Assembly: GCF_002849715.1 (NCBI RefSeq)
Contig: NZ_CP018863.1
Span: 1,550,001 to 1,614,000 of the forward strand
DNA: 64,000 bases
Source of the DNA: Arthrobacter crystallopoietes
Lineage (GTDB): Bacteria > Actinomycetota > Actinomycetes > Actinomycetales > Micrococcaceae
Direction: 5' to 3'
The translations under genes were made by a program, and so were the position numbers. The notes under the pieces are model-generated. The model saw only the letters and a program-made list of their open reading frames with translations. It ran no database searches and was not told the DNA's origin. Numbering within the stretch: the stretch's first letter is position 1; the number at the start of each line of letters is the position of its first letter. Positions 1 through 11,513 of this stretch are shown here, piece after piece.

Positions 1-436
1 GGAGAACCACACTCCATCGAGGGATAACTACAGGGTCGCCTGTGGATGCCAATAATCACAAGGATTTTTGTCCACACGAGCCCACAGACCCCAACGGAAG
101 AACTACACATCTTGTGAACAGGCAAATTTCGCCAGCACCCGGGGCGAGAGGCAGTTATCCACAGTATCCACAGACGTTATTAACACTACGAATCCCCTTC
201 AAACAGGCTTTTCCAAATAACATCTGACACTCCTGGTCCAAGCTCGCCGATCCCAGATCCTCTGATCCACTGAAATCACCCTCCGGTGTGAGAATGCCTG
301 TCTGGCGGCTAAGCTTGCACAGAGAATTGTTGTCATTGGACGACAGCAGCCGCCGGTTCTTTCTGCCGGGAAGAGCGGCACAGCTGTAACCACTGGCATT
401 CCCCGGCATGTACGTTGTGAAAGGCGGCACACTTCA
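1..436. other. oriC: dnaA-dnaN intergenic region, partial oriC
   Basis: The stretch before dnaN has no convincing gene. It carries DnaA boxes: TTATCCACA at 155-163, followed directly by GTATCCACA at 164-172 (one mismatch), and TTGTCCACA at 68-76. An AT-richer stretch lies at about 175-225 and could serve as an unwinding element. In actinobacteria oriC usually lies between dnaA and dnaN, so this is probably the dnaN-proximal part of it. dnaA and the rest of the gap lie beyond the left edge, so the full box count is unknown. Confidence 0.65.
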
Positions 437-1561
437 GTGAAGTTCAGAGTTGATCGGGATGTCCTGGCCGAGGCCGTAACCTGGACAGCCCGCTCGCTGT
501 CGCCGAGGCCTCCTGTACCCGTGCTGTCAGGCCTGCTCATCAAAGCCGAAGCCGGCATGGTCAGCATCGCCAGCTTCGATTACGAGATATCCGCCCGTCT
601 TCAGATTCCTGCGGACGTGAGTGAAGAAGGCACTATCCTCGTTTCCGGCCGGCTCCTCGCGGACATCTCCCGGAGCCTGCCCTCGGCCCCCGTTGATGTC
701 GCCACCGATGGAACGAAGGTAACCCTGACCTGCCGCAGTAGCCGGTTCAACCTGGCAACCATGCCGGTGGGCGACTACCCCGAACTGCCTGCACTGCCCG
801 ATATCAGCGGTGTTGTTGACGGAGAAGCTTTTGCGGAAGCCGTTAGCCAGGTGATCATCGCGGCGAGCCGGGACGACACTCTGCCGATCCTGACCGGTGT
901 CCGCATGGAGATCGAAGACGACCTCATCACCTTGCTCTCCACAGACCGGTACCGTCTGGCGCTGCGCGAGGTAGCCTGGCGGCCGGCCACACCCGGTATC
1001 TCCACCAGCGCACTGGTCAAGGCAAAAACCTTGAACGAAGTTGCCAAGACTCTTGGTGGTTCCGGCGATCTGAGCATTGCGCTTTCGGACAATAGTGAAC
1101 TGATCGGCTTCGAAAGCGGCGGTCGCCGAACCACTTCGCTGCTCGTCGACGGTGATTACCCCAAGATCCGTTCATTGTTCCCGGAGAACACACCCATCCA
1201 CGCCACGGTCGAAACCTCGGTGCTGGTTGAGGCAGTACGCCGCGTATCCTTGGTGGCCGAGCGCAACACGCCCGTGCGCTTGGCCTTCACCGACGGGCAG
1301 CTCTCGCTGGACGCTGGCACCGGCGAAGACGCCCAGGCTTCCGAAGCAATCGAAGCAGCCTTGTCCGGAGATGAAATTACGGTCGCTTTCAACCCGCATT
1401 ACCTGTCGGAAGGCCTCAACGCCTTCAGCAGCAAGTACGTGCGGTTCTCCTTCACGACTCCGCCGAAGCCGGCAGTTATGTCAGCGCAGGACGACCTCGA
1501 AGGTGAAGACAAAGAAGACTACCGCTACCTGCTGATGCCGGTACGGTTGCCCAACCAATAA
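437..1561 (+). CDS. dnaN: DNA polymerase III sliding clamp (beta subunit)
   Basis: This 374-residue protein has the usual length of the bacterial beta clamp. The dimeric ring encircles DNA and tethers DNA polymerase III and other clamp-binding proteins. The start is GTG at 437, preceded by AAGGCGG, and the N-terminus MKFRVDRDVLAEAV is typical. The C-terminus ends YRYLLMPVRLPNQ, matching the conserved Y-x-(L/I)-M-P-(V/M)-R-L ending of the family. It lies just downstream of the partial origin and upstream of gnd and recF, the standard actinobacterial order. A 73-bp gap separates it from gnd. Assignment is secure. Confidence 0.97.
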   Translation: MKFRVDRDVLAEAVTWTARSLSPRPPVPVLSGLLIKAEAGMVSIASFDYEISARLQIPADVSEEGTILVSGRLLADISRSLPSAPVDVATDGTKVTLTCRSSRFNLATMPVGDYPELPALPDISGVVDGEAFAEAVSQVIIAASRDDTLPILTGVRMEIEDDLITLLSTDRYRLALREVAWRPATPGISTSALVKAKTLNEVAKTLGGSGDLSIALSDNSELIGFESGGRRTTSLLVDGDYPKIRSLFPENTPIHATVETSVLVEAVRRVSLVAERNTPVRLAFTDGQLSLDAGTGEDAQASEAIEAALSGDEITVAFNPHYLSEGLNAFSSKYVRFSFTTPPKPAVMSAQDDLEGEDKEDYRYLLMPVRLPNQ

Positions 1562-1634
1562 GCCGAAAGTAGCAAGAACCTCAGTTCAGACCCGCGCCAC
1601 TAGTCTCAACCACAACCGGGAAAGAGTGATCGTT

Positions 1635-2558
1635 ATGCACATCGGCCTCATTGGACTTGGGAAAATGGGCTTCAACATGCGCCAACGCCTCCGTGACGCG
1701 GAAATCGAGGTTACCGGTTACGACCGCAATCCCGAGCGGACGGATGTTGAATCGGTCGATGCGCTGGTGGCAAAGGTTCCGGCTCCGCGGATTATCTGGG
1801 TGATGGTCCCCGCAGGGGAAATCACGGATTCGGTTATCACCGATCTGGCCGGAAAGCTTGAACCCGGAGACCTTGTGATCGATGGCGGGAACTCCAAGTT
1901 CACGGAGGACCAGAAACATGAGGCACTGCTGGCCGAGAAGGGCATCGGTTTTGTTGACGTCGGTGTCTCCGGCGGTGTGTGGGGGCTGGCCAACGGTTAT
2001 GGACTGATGGCCGGCGGAGATCCGGACCGCGTCCAGGCAGCCATGCCGCTGTTTGATGCACTGCGACCCGAGGGACCGCGGGAAGAAAGCTTCGTTCACG
2101 TAGGCGATGTCGGTGCCGGCCACTACGCAAAAATGGTGCACAACGGCGTCGAATACGGACTCATGCAGGCCTACGCCGAAGGGTACGAACTGCTCGAAGC
2201 CAAGGACATCATCAAGGATGTGCATGGAACATTCCGCGCTTGGCAAAAAGGCACGGTCGTCCGCTCGTGGCTGCTGGATCTCATGGTCAAGGCGCTCGAA
2301 GAAGATCCGGGCCTGAGCAAGATCGCCGGCTACGTCGAGGATTCGGGCGAAGGCCGCTGGACGGTGGAAGAAGCCATAGCCCACGCCGTCCCCGCACCCG
2401 CCATTACCGCCGCACTCTTCGCCCGGTTCGCTTCCCGGCAAGACGATGCCCCGGCCATGAAAATGGTCGCGGCCCTGCGCAACCAGTTCGGCGGACATGC
2501 CGTCCGCGCACCCGGCGCCCGCGACGCCGGAGAACAGCCCAATGACAACCAGAAGTAG
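1635..2558 (+). CDS. gnd: 6-phosphogluconate dehydrogenase, decarboxylating
   Basis: The 307-residue protein is the short form of 6-phosphogluconate dehydrogenase. It oxidises 6-phosphogluconate to ribulose 5-phosphate and CO2 in the pentose phosphate pathway. The N-terminal dinucleotide-binding loop GLIGLGKMG is followed by DGGNS and by KMVHNGVEYG, which carries the catalytic lysine and the substrate-binding His-Asn. I prefer ATG at 1635 because GGGAAAGAG lies 8 bp upstream; an in-frame GTG at 1626 is the alternative. The gene sits between dnaN and recF, a placement also known in Streptomyces and other actinobacteria. NAD versus NADP preference cannot be read by eye. Confidence 0.93.
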   Translation: MHIGLIGLGKMGFNMRQRLRDAEIEVTGYDRNPERTDVESVDALVAKVPAPRIIWVMVPAGEITDSVITDLAGKLEPGDLVIDGGNSKFTEDQKHEALLAEKGIGFVDVGVSGGVWGLANGYGLMAGGDPDRVQAAMPLFDALRPEGPREESFVHVGDVGAGHYAKMVHNGVEYGLMQAYAEGYELLEAKDIIKDVHGTFRAWQKGTVVRSWLLDLMVKALEEDPGLSKIAGYVEDSGEGRWTVEEAIAHAVPAPAITAALFARFASRQDDAPAMKMVAALRNQFGGHAVRAPGARDAGEQPNDNQK

Positions 2559-2568
2559 CCGCTGCTAG

Positions 2569-3750
2569 GTGTTTGTAGAGTATTTATCCCTGACTGATTT
2601 CCGGACCTATACGCAACTGGATATCCCCTTTACGCCCGGAACCACTGTATTTGTAGGCTCAAACGGCGTCGGCAAAACCAATATTGTGGAGGCGATCGGC
2701 TACCTGGCGTCCCTGTCCTCGCACCGCGTCAGCACCGACGGCCCGCTTATCCGCTTCGGCGCAGAGCGGGCTCTTGTACGTGCCCGGATTGTCCGCGGCG
2801 GTCAGTCCACTTCCCTGGAACTGGAGATCAACCCCGGCAAGGCCAACCGCGTCCGGATCAACCGCGCGAACCCGGTCCGTGCCCGCGACGTCCTGGGCAT
2901 CCTTCGGACAGTTCTTTTCGCCCCGGAAGACTTGGCACTGGTCAAGGGCGATCCGTCCAATCGGCGTCGTTTCCTCGATGAACTCCTCGCGAGCCTGGTT
3001 CCGCACCATGCCGCCACCCGCAGCGACTACGACCGCGTATTGAAGCAGCGCAACGCGTTGTTGAAATCGGCACGTGCCAGCGGCCGGTTCACGTCTACTC
3101 ATGAATCAACCCTTGATGTCTGGGACCAGCACATGGCGCAGGCCGGCGCCGCTCTGCTCAAGGCGCGGCTCGAACTGGTCGAACTGCTGCAGCCACATGT
3201 AGCCGCCGCGTATGCATCCTTGACCGATGGGTCGAAAAAAGCCGCCGCCATTTACCGTTCCACTATCGACCTGCAGCTTTCGGACGAGGGGGAAATAGAG
3301 AACGACGGCGGGGCGCAGGATCTCCCGTTGAGTTCCTTGAGCGTTCAGGAACTGGCGGCCAAGTACCTGGAGGCTTTCCGGGCGCAGCGCAAAAAGGAAG
3401 TGGAGCGCGGTATTTCCCTGGTCGGTCCGCACCGCGACGAACTGGAACTCGTGCTCGGCCCGACGCCGGCCAAGGGCTACGCATCCCACGGCGAAACCTG
3501 GTCGCTTGCTTTGTCGCTGCGGCTGGCTTCCTACTACGTGCTTCGCGAAGATGACCAGACTCCGGGGGCTACCCCGATACTGATCCTTGACGATGTTTTC
3601 GCCGAACTCGATACCCAGCGCCGCGATAAACTGGCCGGGATCGTGGCGGGAGCAGAGCAAGTCATCGTCACGGCGGCAGTAGTGGAAGATATCCCTGCTG
3701 CCCTCAGCGGCGAGAAACTGACGGTCATTCCGGGAGGGGTGGATCAGTGA
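2569..3750 (+). CDS. recF: DNA replication/repair ATPase RecF
   Basis: RecF (393 residues) is an SMC-like ATPase that helps load RecA at single-strand gaps and stalled forks. The Walker A motif GSNGVGKTN is at residues 30-38 and the Walker B segment ILILDDVFAELD is near residues 337-348. The N-terminus YLSLTDFRTY is the classic RecF beginning. Translation likely starts at GTG 2569, 10 bp after gnd; no strong ribosome site is visible, so coupling to gnd is possible. The stop TGA overlaps the start of the next gene, indicating a transcription unit with it. Confidence 0.96.
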   Translation: MFVEYLSLTDFRTYTQLDIPFTPGTTVFVGSNGVGKTNIVEAIGYLASLSSHRVSTDGPLIRFGAERALVRARIVRGGQSTSLELEINPGKANRVRINRANPVRARDVLGILRTVLFAPEDLALVKGDPSNRRRFLDELLASLVPHHAATRSDYDRVLKQRNALLKSARASGRFTSTHESTLDVWDQHMAQAGAALLKARLELVELLQPHVAAAYASLTDGSKKAAAIYRSTIDLQLSDEGEIENDGGAQDLPLSSLSVQELAAKYLEAFRAQRKKEVERGISLVGPHRDELELVLGPTPAKGYASHGETWSLALSLRLASYYVLREDDQTPGATPILILDDVFAELDTQRRDKLAGIVAGAEQVIVTAAVVEDIPAALSGEKLTVIPGGVDQ

Positions 3751-4355
3751 TGGCAACTGGAAAACGTCCCGCTTCCGCACCCCGGGACAACCAAGGGGAA
3801 CAAGCCGGTCTGCCGGCACCCCGGACCGGCCCCGCCCAGCCGGAGACAACACATCACGACGAAATTGATGCCGCCAAAGCAATGCTTAGCCGGGTTCGTC
3901 AAGCGGCCGCAGGCCGTGGCGAGATCCGCACCCGGTCAGCCACACGCCGTCGTACGCCGTCGCCGCATCCTGTCAGCGCAACGTCGAAACAGGATACCGG
4001 CCGGGATCCGAGGGGCCTCGGATCGGTCTTCGGCCGGCTGGTTCAGGACCGCGGATGGTCTTCGCCCGTGGCGGTCGGATCAGTCATTTCCCGCTGGGAC
4101 GAACTGGTGGGTGCAGAGATTGCGGCCCATTGCCGGCCGGAGAGCTTCCAAGACACAACGGTCCAGGTGCGCTGCGATTCCACCGCGTGGGCGACGCAGT
4201 TGCGGTTGATGAGCCACGCGTTGCTCAAACGCTTCGATGAAGCGCTCGGTGCAGGCGTGGTCACCAAAATCCAGGTCCTCGCTCCGTCCGCGCCGAATTG
4301 GCGCAAGGGCTATCGGACCGTCAGCGGGCGTGGCCCGCGCGATACCTACGGATAA
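3747..4355 (+). CDS. DUF721 family protein, DciA-type helicase loader candidate
   Basis: This 202-residue protein has a low-complexity N-terminus rich in Pro, Arg and Thr (about residues 1-85) and a C-terminal DUF721 domain. The domain starts near GLGSVFGRLVQDRGW and includes a WDELVGAEIAAHC stretch. DUF721 proteins include DciA, which works with the replicative helicase DnaB in bacteria lacking DnaC or DnaI. Its place between recF and gyrB is standard in actinobacteria. GTG at 3747 overlaps the recF stop, and ATG at 3750 is an equally good start; GGGAGGGG at 3733-3740 serves either. The helicase-operator role is inferred from the family. Confidence 0.85.
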   Translation: MMATGKRPASAPRDNQGEQAGLPAPRTGPAQPETTHHDEIDAAKAMLSRVRQAAAGRGEIRTRSATRRRTPSPHPVSATSKQDTGRDPRGLGSVFGRLVQDRGWSSPVAVGSVISRWDELVGAEIAAHCRPESFQDTTVQVRCDSTAWATQLRLMSHALLKRFDEALGAGVVTKIQVLAPSAPNWRKGYRTVSGRGPRDTYG

Positions 4356-4412
4356 TCTCCACAGCATCGAAGCGGGCTCTTGCGAAATGCGCAGGAGCCG
4401 AGTAGAGCACTC

Positions 4413-4453
4413 AGGGGGCCGCCGCCTATACACCGACCCATAACAGGCCCCCT
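4413..4453 (+). terminator. Possible terminator downstream of the DUF721 gene
   Basis: AGGGGGCC at 4413-4420 pairs with GGCCCCCT at 4446-4453, giving an 8-bp GC stem with a 25-nt loop. No T-tract follows. It lies between the DUF721 gene and gyrB and may separate their transcripts. It could also be a structured leader. Confidence 0.35.
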
Positions 4454-4475
4454 CAATGCGGGAAAAGGCAGTTTC

Positions 4476-4505
4476 TTGCCCGTCCAGGGCCTGTTCATGC
4501 ATAAT
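4476..4505 (+). promoter_or_regulatory. Candidate gyrB promoter
   Basis: TTGCCC at 4476-4481 and CATAAT at 4500-4505 are separated by 18 bp and resemble a sigma-70-type promoter. They lie about 95 bp before the likely gyrB start. TAGAAT at 4523-4528 is a second possible -10 without a good -35. Pattern match only. Confidence 0.35.
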
Positions 4506-4531
4506 TCGACGCCGCGACACGCTAGAATTAG

Positions 4532-6667
<2,136 letters not shown>

Positions 6668-6728
6668 CGGTGTCCGGCCGGCAACCCTTTCCTGGTAACA
6701 CGATGACTTTGACAGAAGGAACGCAACG

Positions 6729-9410
6729 ATGAGCGACGAAGAGAATCCGGACCTCCCCGAGGGTGTTGCCGGGGACATTCCGTTGGAAGGCGATATTCTG
6801 ACGGACCGGGTCGAGCAGGTCGACCTGCAGACCGAGATGCAGCGGTCGTACCTGGATTACGCCATGGCGGTCATTGTCGGGCGTGCTCTGCCGGACGTCC
6901 GGGACGGGCTCAAGCCGGTCCACCGCCGCGTGCTGTATGCGATGTTCGACGGCGGCTACCGCCCGGACCGCTCCTTCAACAAGTGTGCGCGCGTGGTCGG
7001 CGAGGTCATGGGCCAGTACCACCCGCACGGCGACTCCGCGATCTACGATGCGTTGGTGCGCCTGATCCAGGATTGGACCATGCGTTACCCCCTCGCACTG
7101 GGGCAGGGGAACTTCGGATCCCCGGGTAACGACGGCGCGGCGGCCCCGCGGTACACCGAGACCAAAATGGCCCCGCTCGCCATGGAGATGGTGCGCGACA
7201 TCGACGAGGAAACCGTCGATTTCCAGGACAACTACGACGGCAAGAACCAGGAACCAACCATCCTGCCGTCGCGTTTCCCCAACCTGCTGGTGAACGGCTC
7301 GTCCGGCATCGCCGTCGGTATGGCAACCAACATCCCGCCGCACAACCTGCGTGAAGTCGCCGACGGCGTGCAGTGGTACCTGCAGAACCCTACGGCTTCC
7401 CGCGAGGAATTGCTGGAAGCACTCATGCAGCGCATCAAGGGACCGGATTTCCCGACCGGCGCACAGATCCTGGGCCACAAGGGCATTGAAGATGCCTACC
7501 GGACCGGCCGCGGATCCATTCCGATGCGGGCAGTGGTCAATGTGGAAGAAATCCAGAACCGCACCTGCCTGGTGGTGACGGAACTTCCCTATCAGGCCAA
7601 TCCGGACAACCTTGCGATCAAAATCGCCGACCTGGTCAAGGACGGCAAGATCAGCGGCATTGCGGACATGCGCGATGAGACCTCCGGCCGTACCGGCCAG
7701 CGCCTGGTGATTGTGCTCAAGCGCGATGCCGTTGCCAAGGTGGTGCTGAACAACCTTTACAAGCACACCGAACTGCAGAGCAATTTCGCTGCGAACATGC
7801 TCGCGATCGTCGACGGCGTCCCGCGCACGCTGACGCTCGATGCATTTATCCGGCATTGGGTCGCCCACCAGTTGGAAGTCATTGTCCGGCGGACACGCTA
7901 CCGGCTGCGCAAGGCGGAGGAAGAAGCCCACATCCTGCGTGGCCTGCTCAAGGCGCTCGACGCACTGGACGAGGTAATCGCGCTCATCCGCGCCTCTGCC
8001 ACCACGGAAGAAGCGCGCGATGGCCTCATGGGCTTGCTGGAGATCGACGAGCTCCAGGCCAGGGCCATCCTCGATATGCAGCTGCGCCGGCTTGCCGCTT
8101 TGGAACGCCAGAAGATCCAGGACCGCCATGCTGAACTTGAGCGGATGATCACCGAGTTCAACCGGATCCTCGCGTCCGAGGAAGTCCAGCGCGGGATCGT
8201 CAGCGAAGAGCTGCAGGAACTCACCGACAAGTACGGCGATGACCGCCGCACTCAGATCGCTATGGGTTACGACGGCGACATGAGTATGGAAGACCTCATT
8301 CCTGAAGAGGAGATGGTGGTCACCATCACCCGCGGCGGCTACGTCAAGCGGACCCGCATCGACAACTACCGTTCGCAGCAGCGCGGCGGCAAGGGCATCA
8401 AGGGCGCACAGCTGCGCGGTGACGACGTTGTCGAACACTTCTTTGTCACCACGACGCACCACTGGCTGTTGTTCTTCACCAACCTTGGCCGTGTCTACCG
8501 GGCGAAGACCTACGAACTCGCAGAAGCCGGACGGGACGCGAAGGGCCAGCATGTGGCCAACCTGATGGCCTTCCAGCCGGACGAGCACATTGCCCAGGTC
8601 CTGGAGCTGCGCGATTATGAGCAGTCCCCCTATCTGGTGCTGGCAACTAAGCGCGGCCTGATCAAGAAAACCCGGCTTGAGGACTATGACACGAACCGCT
8701 CGGCCGGCGTCATCGCCATCAACCTGCGCGACGAAGACGAACTGGTTTCCGCACAGCTTGTTTCCGAGACCGATGACCTGATGCTTGTGTCCCGAAAGGG
8801 CCAGTCCTTGCGCTTCACGGCTACGGACGAGGCCCTGCGGCCGATGGGCCGCGCAACGTCCGGTGTGACTGGAATGAAGTTCCGCGAGGAAGACGAACTG
8901 CTGACGGCCGACGTCGTCACGGATAACTCCTTTGTCTTCATCGTCACCGAGGGCGGCTACGCCAAGCGGACGAGCGTTGAGGAATATCGGGTTCAGGGAC
9001 GCGGTGGCCTGGGCATTAAGGTCGGCAAGTATGCCGAGGACCGCGGAAACCTGGTTGGCGCGTTTGTCGTCCAGGAAGAGGACGAGGTCCTGGTTGTCAT
9101 GGCCAGTGGAAAGGTAGTCCGTTCCTCGGTCACCGGCGTGCCTGCCAAGGGACGGGACACCATGGGCGTTATCTTTGCCAAACCGGACAAGAAGGACCGC
9201 ATCATCGCCGTCGCCAAGAACTCCGAACGGGGTCTGGGCGCGGGTCCGGAGGAAGACGCCGGGAATGATGAGGCTGAAGTTCCAGGTGAGGCTGTCGAAG
9301 CAGCGGAATCTGCGCAGCAGCCTGCTGATGAAGTACCGTTGAATGCAGACCAAATGCCATCAGTTGCCGACGAGGCAGCAGAGGCGCCGGAAAACGGAGG
9401 TAACGAGTGA
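6729..9410 (+). CDS. gyrA: DNA gyrase subunit A
   Basis: GyrA (893 residues) cuts and rejoins DNA in the gyrase heterotetramer. The catalytic tyrosine lies in AAAPRYTE near residue 142. The quinolone-determining region [12 protein letters not shown] (residues 97-108) keeps the Ser and Asp associated with drug sensitivity. The GyrA box QRGGKGIKG, needed for DNA wrapping, is near residue 550 and is followed by the beta-pinwheel repeats. The last 75 or so residues are acidic and probably disordered. The start is ATG 6729 with AGAAGGA upstream. The stop overlaps the next gene by 4 bp. Confidence 0.98.
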   Translation: MSDEENPDLPEGVAGDIPLEGDILTDRVEQVDLQTEMQRSYLDYAMAVIVGRALPDVRDGLKPVHRRVLYAMFDGGYRPDRSFNKCARVVGEVMGQYHPHGDSAIYDALVRLIQDWTMRYPLALGQGNFGSPGNDGAAAPRYTETKMAPLAMEMVRDIDEETVDFQDNYDGKNQEPTILPSRFPNLLVNGSSGIAVGMATNIPPHNLREVADGVQWYLQNPTASREELLEALMQRIKGPDFPTGAQILGHKGIEDAYRTGRGSIPMRAVVNVEEIQNRTCLVVTELPYQANPDNLAIKIADLVKDGKISGIADMRDETSGRTGQRLVIVLKRDAVAKVVLNNLYKHTELQSNFAANMLAIVDGVPRTLTLDAFIRHWVAHQLEVIVRRTRYRLRKAEEEAHILRGLLKALDALDEVIALIRASATTEEARDGLMGLLEIDELQARAILDMQLRRLAALERQKIQDRHAELERMITEFNRILASEEVQRGIVSEELQELTDKYGDDRRTQIAMGYDGDMSMEDLIPEEEMVVTITRGGYVKRTRIDNYRSQQRGGKGIKGAQLRGDDVVEHFFVTTTHHWLLFFTNLGRVYRAKTYELAEAGRDAKGQHVANLMAFQPDEHIAQVLELRDYEQSPYLVLATKRGLIKKTRLEDYDTNRSAGVIAINLRDEDELVSAQLVSETDDLMLVSRKGQSLRFTATDEALRPMGRATSGVTGMKFREEDELLTADVVTDNSFVFIVTEGGYAKRTSVEEYRVQGRGGLGIKVGKYAEDRGNLVGAFVVQEEDEVLVVMASGKVVRSSVTGVPAKGRDTMGVIFAKPDKKDRIIAVAKNSERGLGAGPEEDAGNDEAEVPGEAVEAAESAQQPADEVPLNADQMPSVADEAAEAPENGGNE

Positions 9411-10000
9411 GCACACCCAATACGCCCCGGCCGGGTACCCGGCCGGCTAATGCACCGCGCGTAGGGGCTCCTCGCAACCCGCCGGCGAAGCCATCGCAGC
9501 GTCCGTCGGGCGGGACAGGGCAAAAGCCGGCGGCGGGAGCCCGCTCAAGCGGAAATTCCGGCGCACGTCCTGCCGGCACGCGTCCGGCGGGCCAGGCGGC
9601 ACGCCCCGGGTTGGTGCGTCCTGCTCCCAAGGCCAAGGCCCGCCGCGCCCGCCTGCTTGTCAGCAAGGTGGATCCCTGGTCGGTACTGAAGATGGCATTC
9701 CTGCTCTCCGTGGCACTGGGGATCGTGACCGTTGTCGCGTCCATCGTTTTGTGGACCACGCTGGACATCACCGGGATCTTCGACCGCGTCAATGACCTGC
9801 TGACGGAAATCGCCGGCAGCGGGGGCGGAGCCTTCGACCTGCGGGCCTATGCCTCGCTGGGCCAGGTGGCGTCATTCGCGACCATCATCGCGGTAGTCAA
9901 CGTGGTCCTCCTAACGGCGCTGGCCATGCTTTCGGCCGTGCTCTACAACATCTCTGCGACTCTGGTCGGCGGCATCGGCGTTACCCTCACCGACGACTGA
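9407..10000 (+). CDS. DUF3566 membrane protein
   Basis: A 197-residue protein with a long, basic, Pro/Gly/Ala-rich N-terminus (about residues 1-80) and a hydrophobic C-terminal half. The latter holds two membrane segments near residues 100-122 and 160-190. The family (DUF3566) is found next to gyrA across actinobacteria, and its function is unknown. The start GTG at 9407 overlaps the gyrA stop in a GTGA arrangement, and ACGGAGG lies just upstream, so it is translationally coupled to gyrA. A strong terminator follows. Confidence 0.85.
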   Translation: MSTPNTPRPGTRPANAPRVGAPRNPPAKPSQRPSGGTGQKPAAGARSSGNSGARPAGTRPAGQAARPGLVRPAPKAKARRARLLVSKVDPWSVLKMAFLLSVALGIVTVVASIVLWTTLDITGIFDRVNDLLTEIAGSGGGAFDLRAYASLGQVASFATIIAVVNVVLLTALAMLSAVLYNISATLVGGIGVTLTDD

Positions 10001-10016
10001 GACCTGTACGGGACAG

Positions 10017-10058
10017 CCCTCCTCGACCACGGATATCCGTCGGTAGAGGAGGGTTTTT
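10017..10058 (+). terminator. Rho-independent terminator of the gyrase operon
   Basis: CCCTCCTC at 10017-10024 pairs with GAGGAGGG at 10046-10053, with an inner ACGGATATCCGT stem, and TTTTT follows. It lies 16 bp after the DUF3566 stop. Confidence 0.85.
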
Positions 10059-10156
10059 CCGTACCGGCAGACGCGTTCCGCAGGCACCGTGTGGGCCGAT
10101 TTGGAGTTGCGTCGGGATGTGCTGTAAAGTCATATCTCGGCCCGACGGGGCAAAGG

Positions 10157-10230
10157 GGGCGTATAGCTCAGGCGGTTAGAGCGCTTCGCTGATAACGAAG
10201 AGGTCCCAGGTTCAAGTCCTGGTACGCCCA
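10157..10230 (+). tRNA. tRNA-Ile (anticodon GAT)
   Basis: The 74-nt sequence folds as a cloverleaf. Acceptor strands are GGGCGTA and TACGCCC with discriminator A. The anticodon loop CTGATAA is closed by CTTCG/CGAAG, and the T-loop TTCAAGT is normal. CCA is not encoded. A tRNA-Ile at this place after gyrA matches the actinobacterial order. Confidence 0.97.
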
Positions 10231-10261
10231 CGGAAAACTGTTCCGACTTATGGAGGACACT

Positions 10262-10378
10262 GTGAAGAAGTTGCTGGTTCTGGCAGCTGCAGTCGCAGGT
10301 GCGGTCGTCTACAAGAAGTGGCAGGAATCCGAAGCGGAGAAATCCGCGTGGAGCAAGTCGACTGACAAGGTTGATTAG
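10262..10378 (+). CDS. DLW-39 family small protein
   Basis: A 38-residue protein beginning MKKLLVLAAAVAGAVVYKKW, with a short hydrophobic segment at residues 3-16 and a charged tail that ends KSTDKVD. GTG at 10262 is preceded by TGGAGGA. Small proteins of this form, named DLW-39 after a Streptomyces 39-residue member, are encoded beside the gyrase genes and tRNAs in actinobacteria. Here it lies exactly between tRNA-Ile and tRNA-Ala. The defining Asp-Leu-Trp is not conserved as such (SAWSKS in its place). Function is poorly understood; a single-pass or peripheral membrane peptide is likely. Confidence 0.75.
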   Translation: MKKLLVLAAAVAGAVVYKKWQESEAEKSAWSKSTDKVD

Positions 10379-10417
10379 CTCCGAAGCCCACTAGGTTATA
10401 CTGGTGAGGTTCCTTTC

Positions 10418-10490
10418 GGGGGCATGGCGCAATTGGTAGCGCACCTGCTTTGCAAGCAGGGGGTTAGGGGTTCGAGTCCCCTTGCCTCCA
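10418..10490 (+). tRNA. tRNA-Ala (anticodon TGC)
   Basis: The 73-nt cloverleaf has acceptor strands GGGGGCA and TGCCTCC (one G-U pair) and discriminator A. The loop TTTGCAA gives anticodon TGC, and the T-loop is TTCGAGT. CCA is not encoded. It forms the usual Ile/Ala pair downstream of gyrA. Confidence 0.97.
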
Positions 10491-10498
10491 CCGAATAG

Positions 10499-10533
10499 AA
10501 AGATCCCGGTCCGTCAGGACCGGGATCTTTTGT
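10499..10533 (+). terminator. Terminator after tRNA-Ala
   Basis: AAGATCCCGGTCC (10499-10511) pairs perfectly with GGACCGGGATCTT (10516-10528) across a GTCA loop and runs into further Ts. It ends the tRNA transcript. Confidence 0.88.
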
Positions 10534-10595
10534 ATCTACGCCCTTGCCTCAAGAACAACTGGGAGTTTTCCGCCCGCACACCTTACGGTGAGGAC

Positions 10596-11513
10596 GTGAC
10601 TTTCTTCCTCGCAGCGCTGGGTGTCCTGGGCGTCGCCGCTTCGGGCCCCATCATGGCCGCCACGGCCGCGCCTGCGCTGGCCATCGCGTTTTGGCGCAAC
10701 TTCCTCGGCGGCGTAGTCATGGGTGTGCCCGCTGGCCTTACGCGGCGGCAGGAATTCCGCCGGCTAACGACGTCGGACGTGAAGTGGTGTGCCATTGCCG
10801 GCCTTGCGCTGGCCCTCCATTTCGCCTGTTTCATCACGGCACTGCAGCTGACCTCCGTTGCTGCTGCTACTGCCTTGGTATGTCTCCAGTCGGCTTGGAT
10901 CGCGGTTTTCAACCTGTTGCGGGGCATCCGCAGCGCTCCGCAGGTACTGGTAGGCCTGGGGTTGGCCCTGAGCGGCGTCGTCGTGATTTCGGGATTCGAT
11001 CTCCAGCTTTCCGCGGAGGCGATCACGGGAGACGTGCTTGCGGTCATTGGCGGGGCCACGGCGGCCATCTACACGCTCGCCGGAGGCAAAGTGCGCCGAA
11101 CACTCTCGACGGGAACCTACACCACGCTGTGCTACGGGATCTGTTCGGGCGTTCTGCTGGTGATGTGCCTCGTGTCCGGGCAGTCCCTCGTGGCGTTCCC
11201 TCCGGAAGCGTGGATTGGCATTGTGGCGGTGACAGCCGTCGCGCAGTTGATGGGCCACACCGTCTTCAATTACCTGCTCGCCACATTGAGTCCACTGGTG
11301 GTCTCCATGATCATCCTGCTGGAGATTCCCGGCGCAGCCATTTTGGCAGCTGTGTTCCTCAGTGAGGCTCTGCCCTGGGGTACATACCTAGGCCTTGCCC
11401 TCATTATGGCCGGACTTGCCGTCGTCGTTCTGTTCCAGAACCGCTCCGCTCACGGCCGCATGAAACGAGGAGCGGCCTCTTCCCTCCGACCTTCGGCACC
11501 GCCGCAGGAGTGA
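10596..11513 (+). CDS. DMT superfamily transporter, EamA family
   Basis: A hydrophobic protein of 305 residues with about ten predicted membrane segments and an internal duplication of two five-helix halves, the pattern of EamA-type drug/metabolite transporters. Substrate cannot be told from sequence. I start at GTG 10596, preceded by GGTGAGG, because the open frame upstream crosses the tRNA-Ala terminator and reads as non-membrane sequence. The C-terminus is basic and cytoplasmic. It converges with the next gene with no gap, the two stop codons abutting at 11513/11514. Confidence 0.82.
   Translation: MTFFLAALGVLGVAASGPIMAATAAPALAIAFWRNFLGGVVMGVPAGLTRRQEFRRLTTSDVKWCAIAGLALALHFACFITALQLTSVAAATALVCLQSAWIAVFNLLRGIRSAPQVLVGLGLALSGVVVISGFDLQLSAEAITGDVLAVIGGATAAIYTLAGGKVRRTLSTGTYTTLCYGICSGVLLVMCLVSGQSLVAFPPEAWIGIVAVTAVAQLMGHTVFNYLLATLSPLVVSMIILLEIPGAAILAAVFLSEALPWGTYLGLALIMAGLAVVVLFQNRSAHGRMKRGAASSLRPSAPPQE

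Noticed and set aside
7018..7053. Possible quinolone-resistance change in GyrA
   Set aside because: The region reads [10 protein letters not shown], with the Ser and Asp of sensitive enzymes, so no resistance change is indicated.
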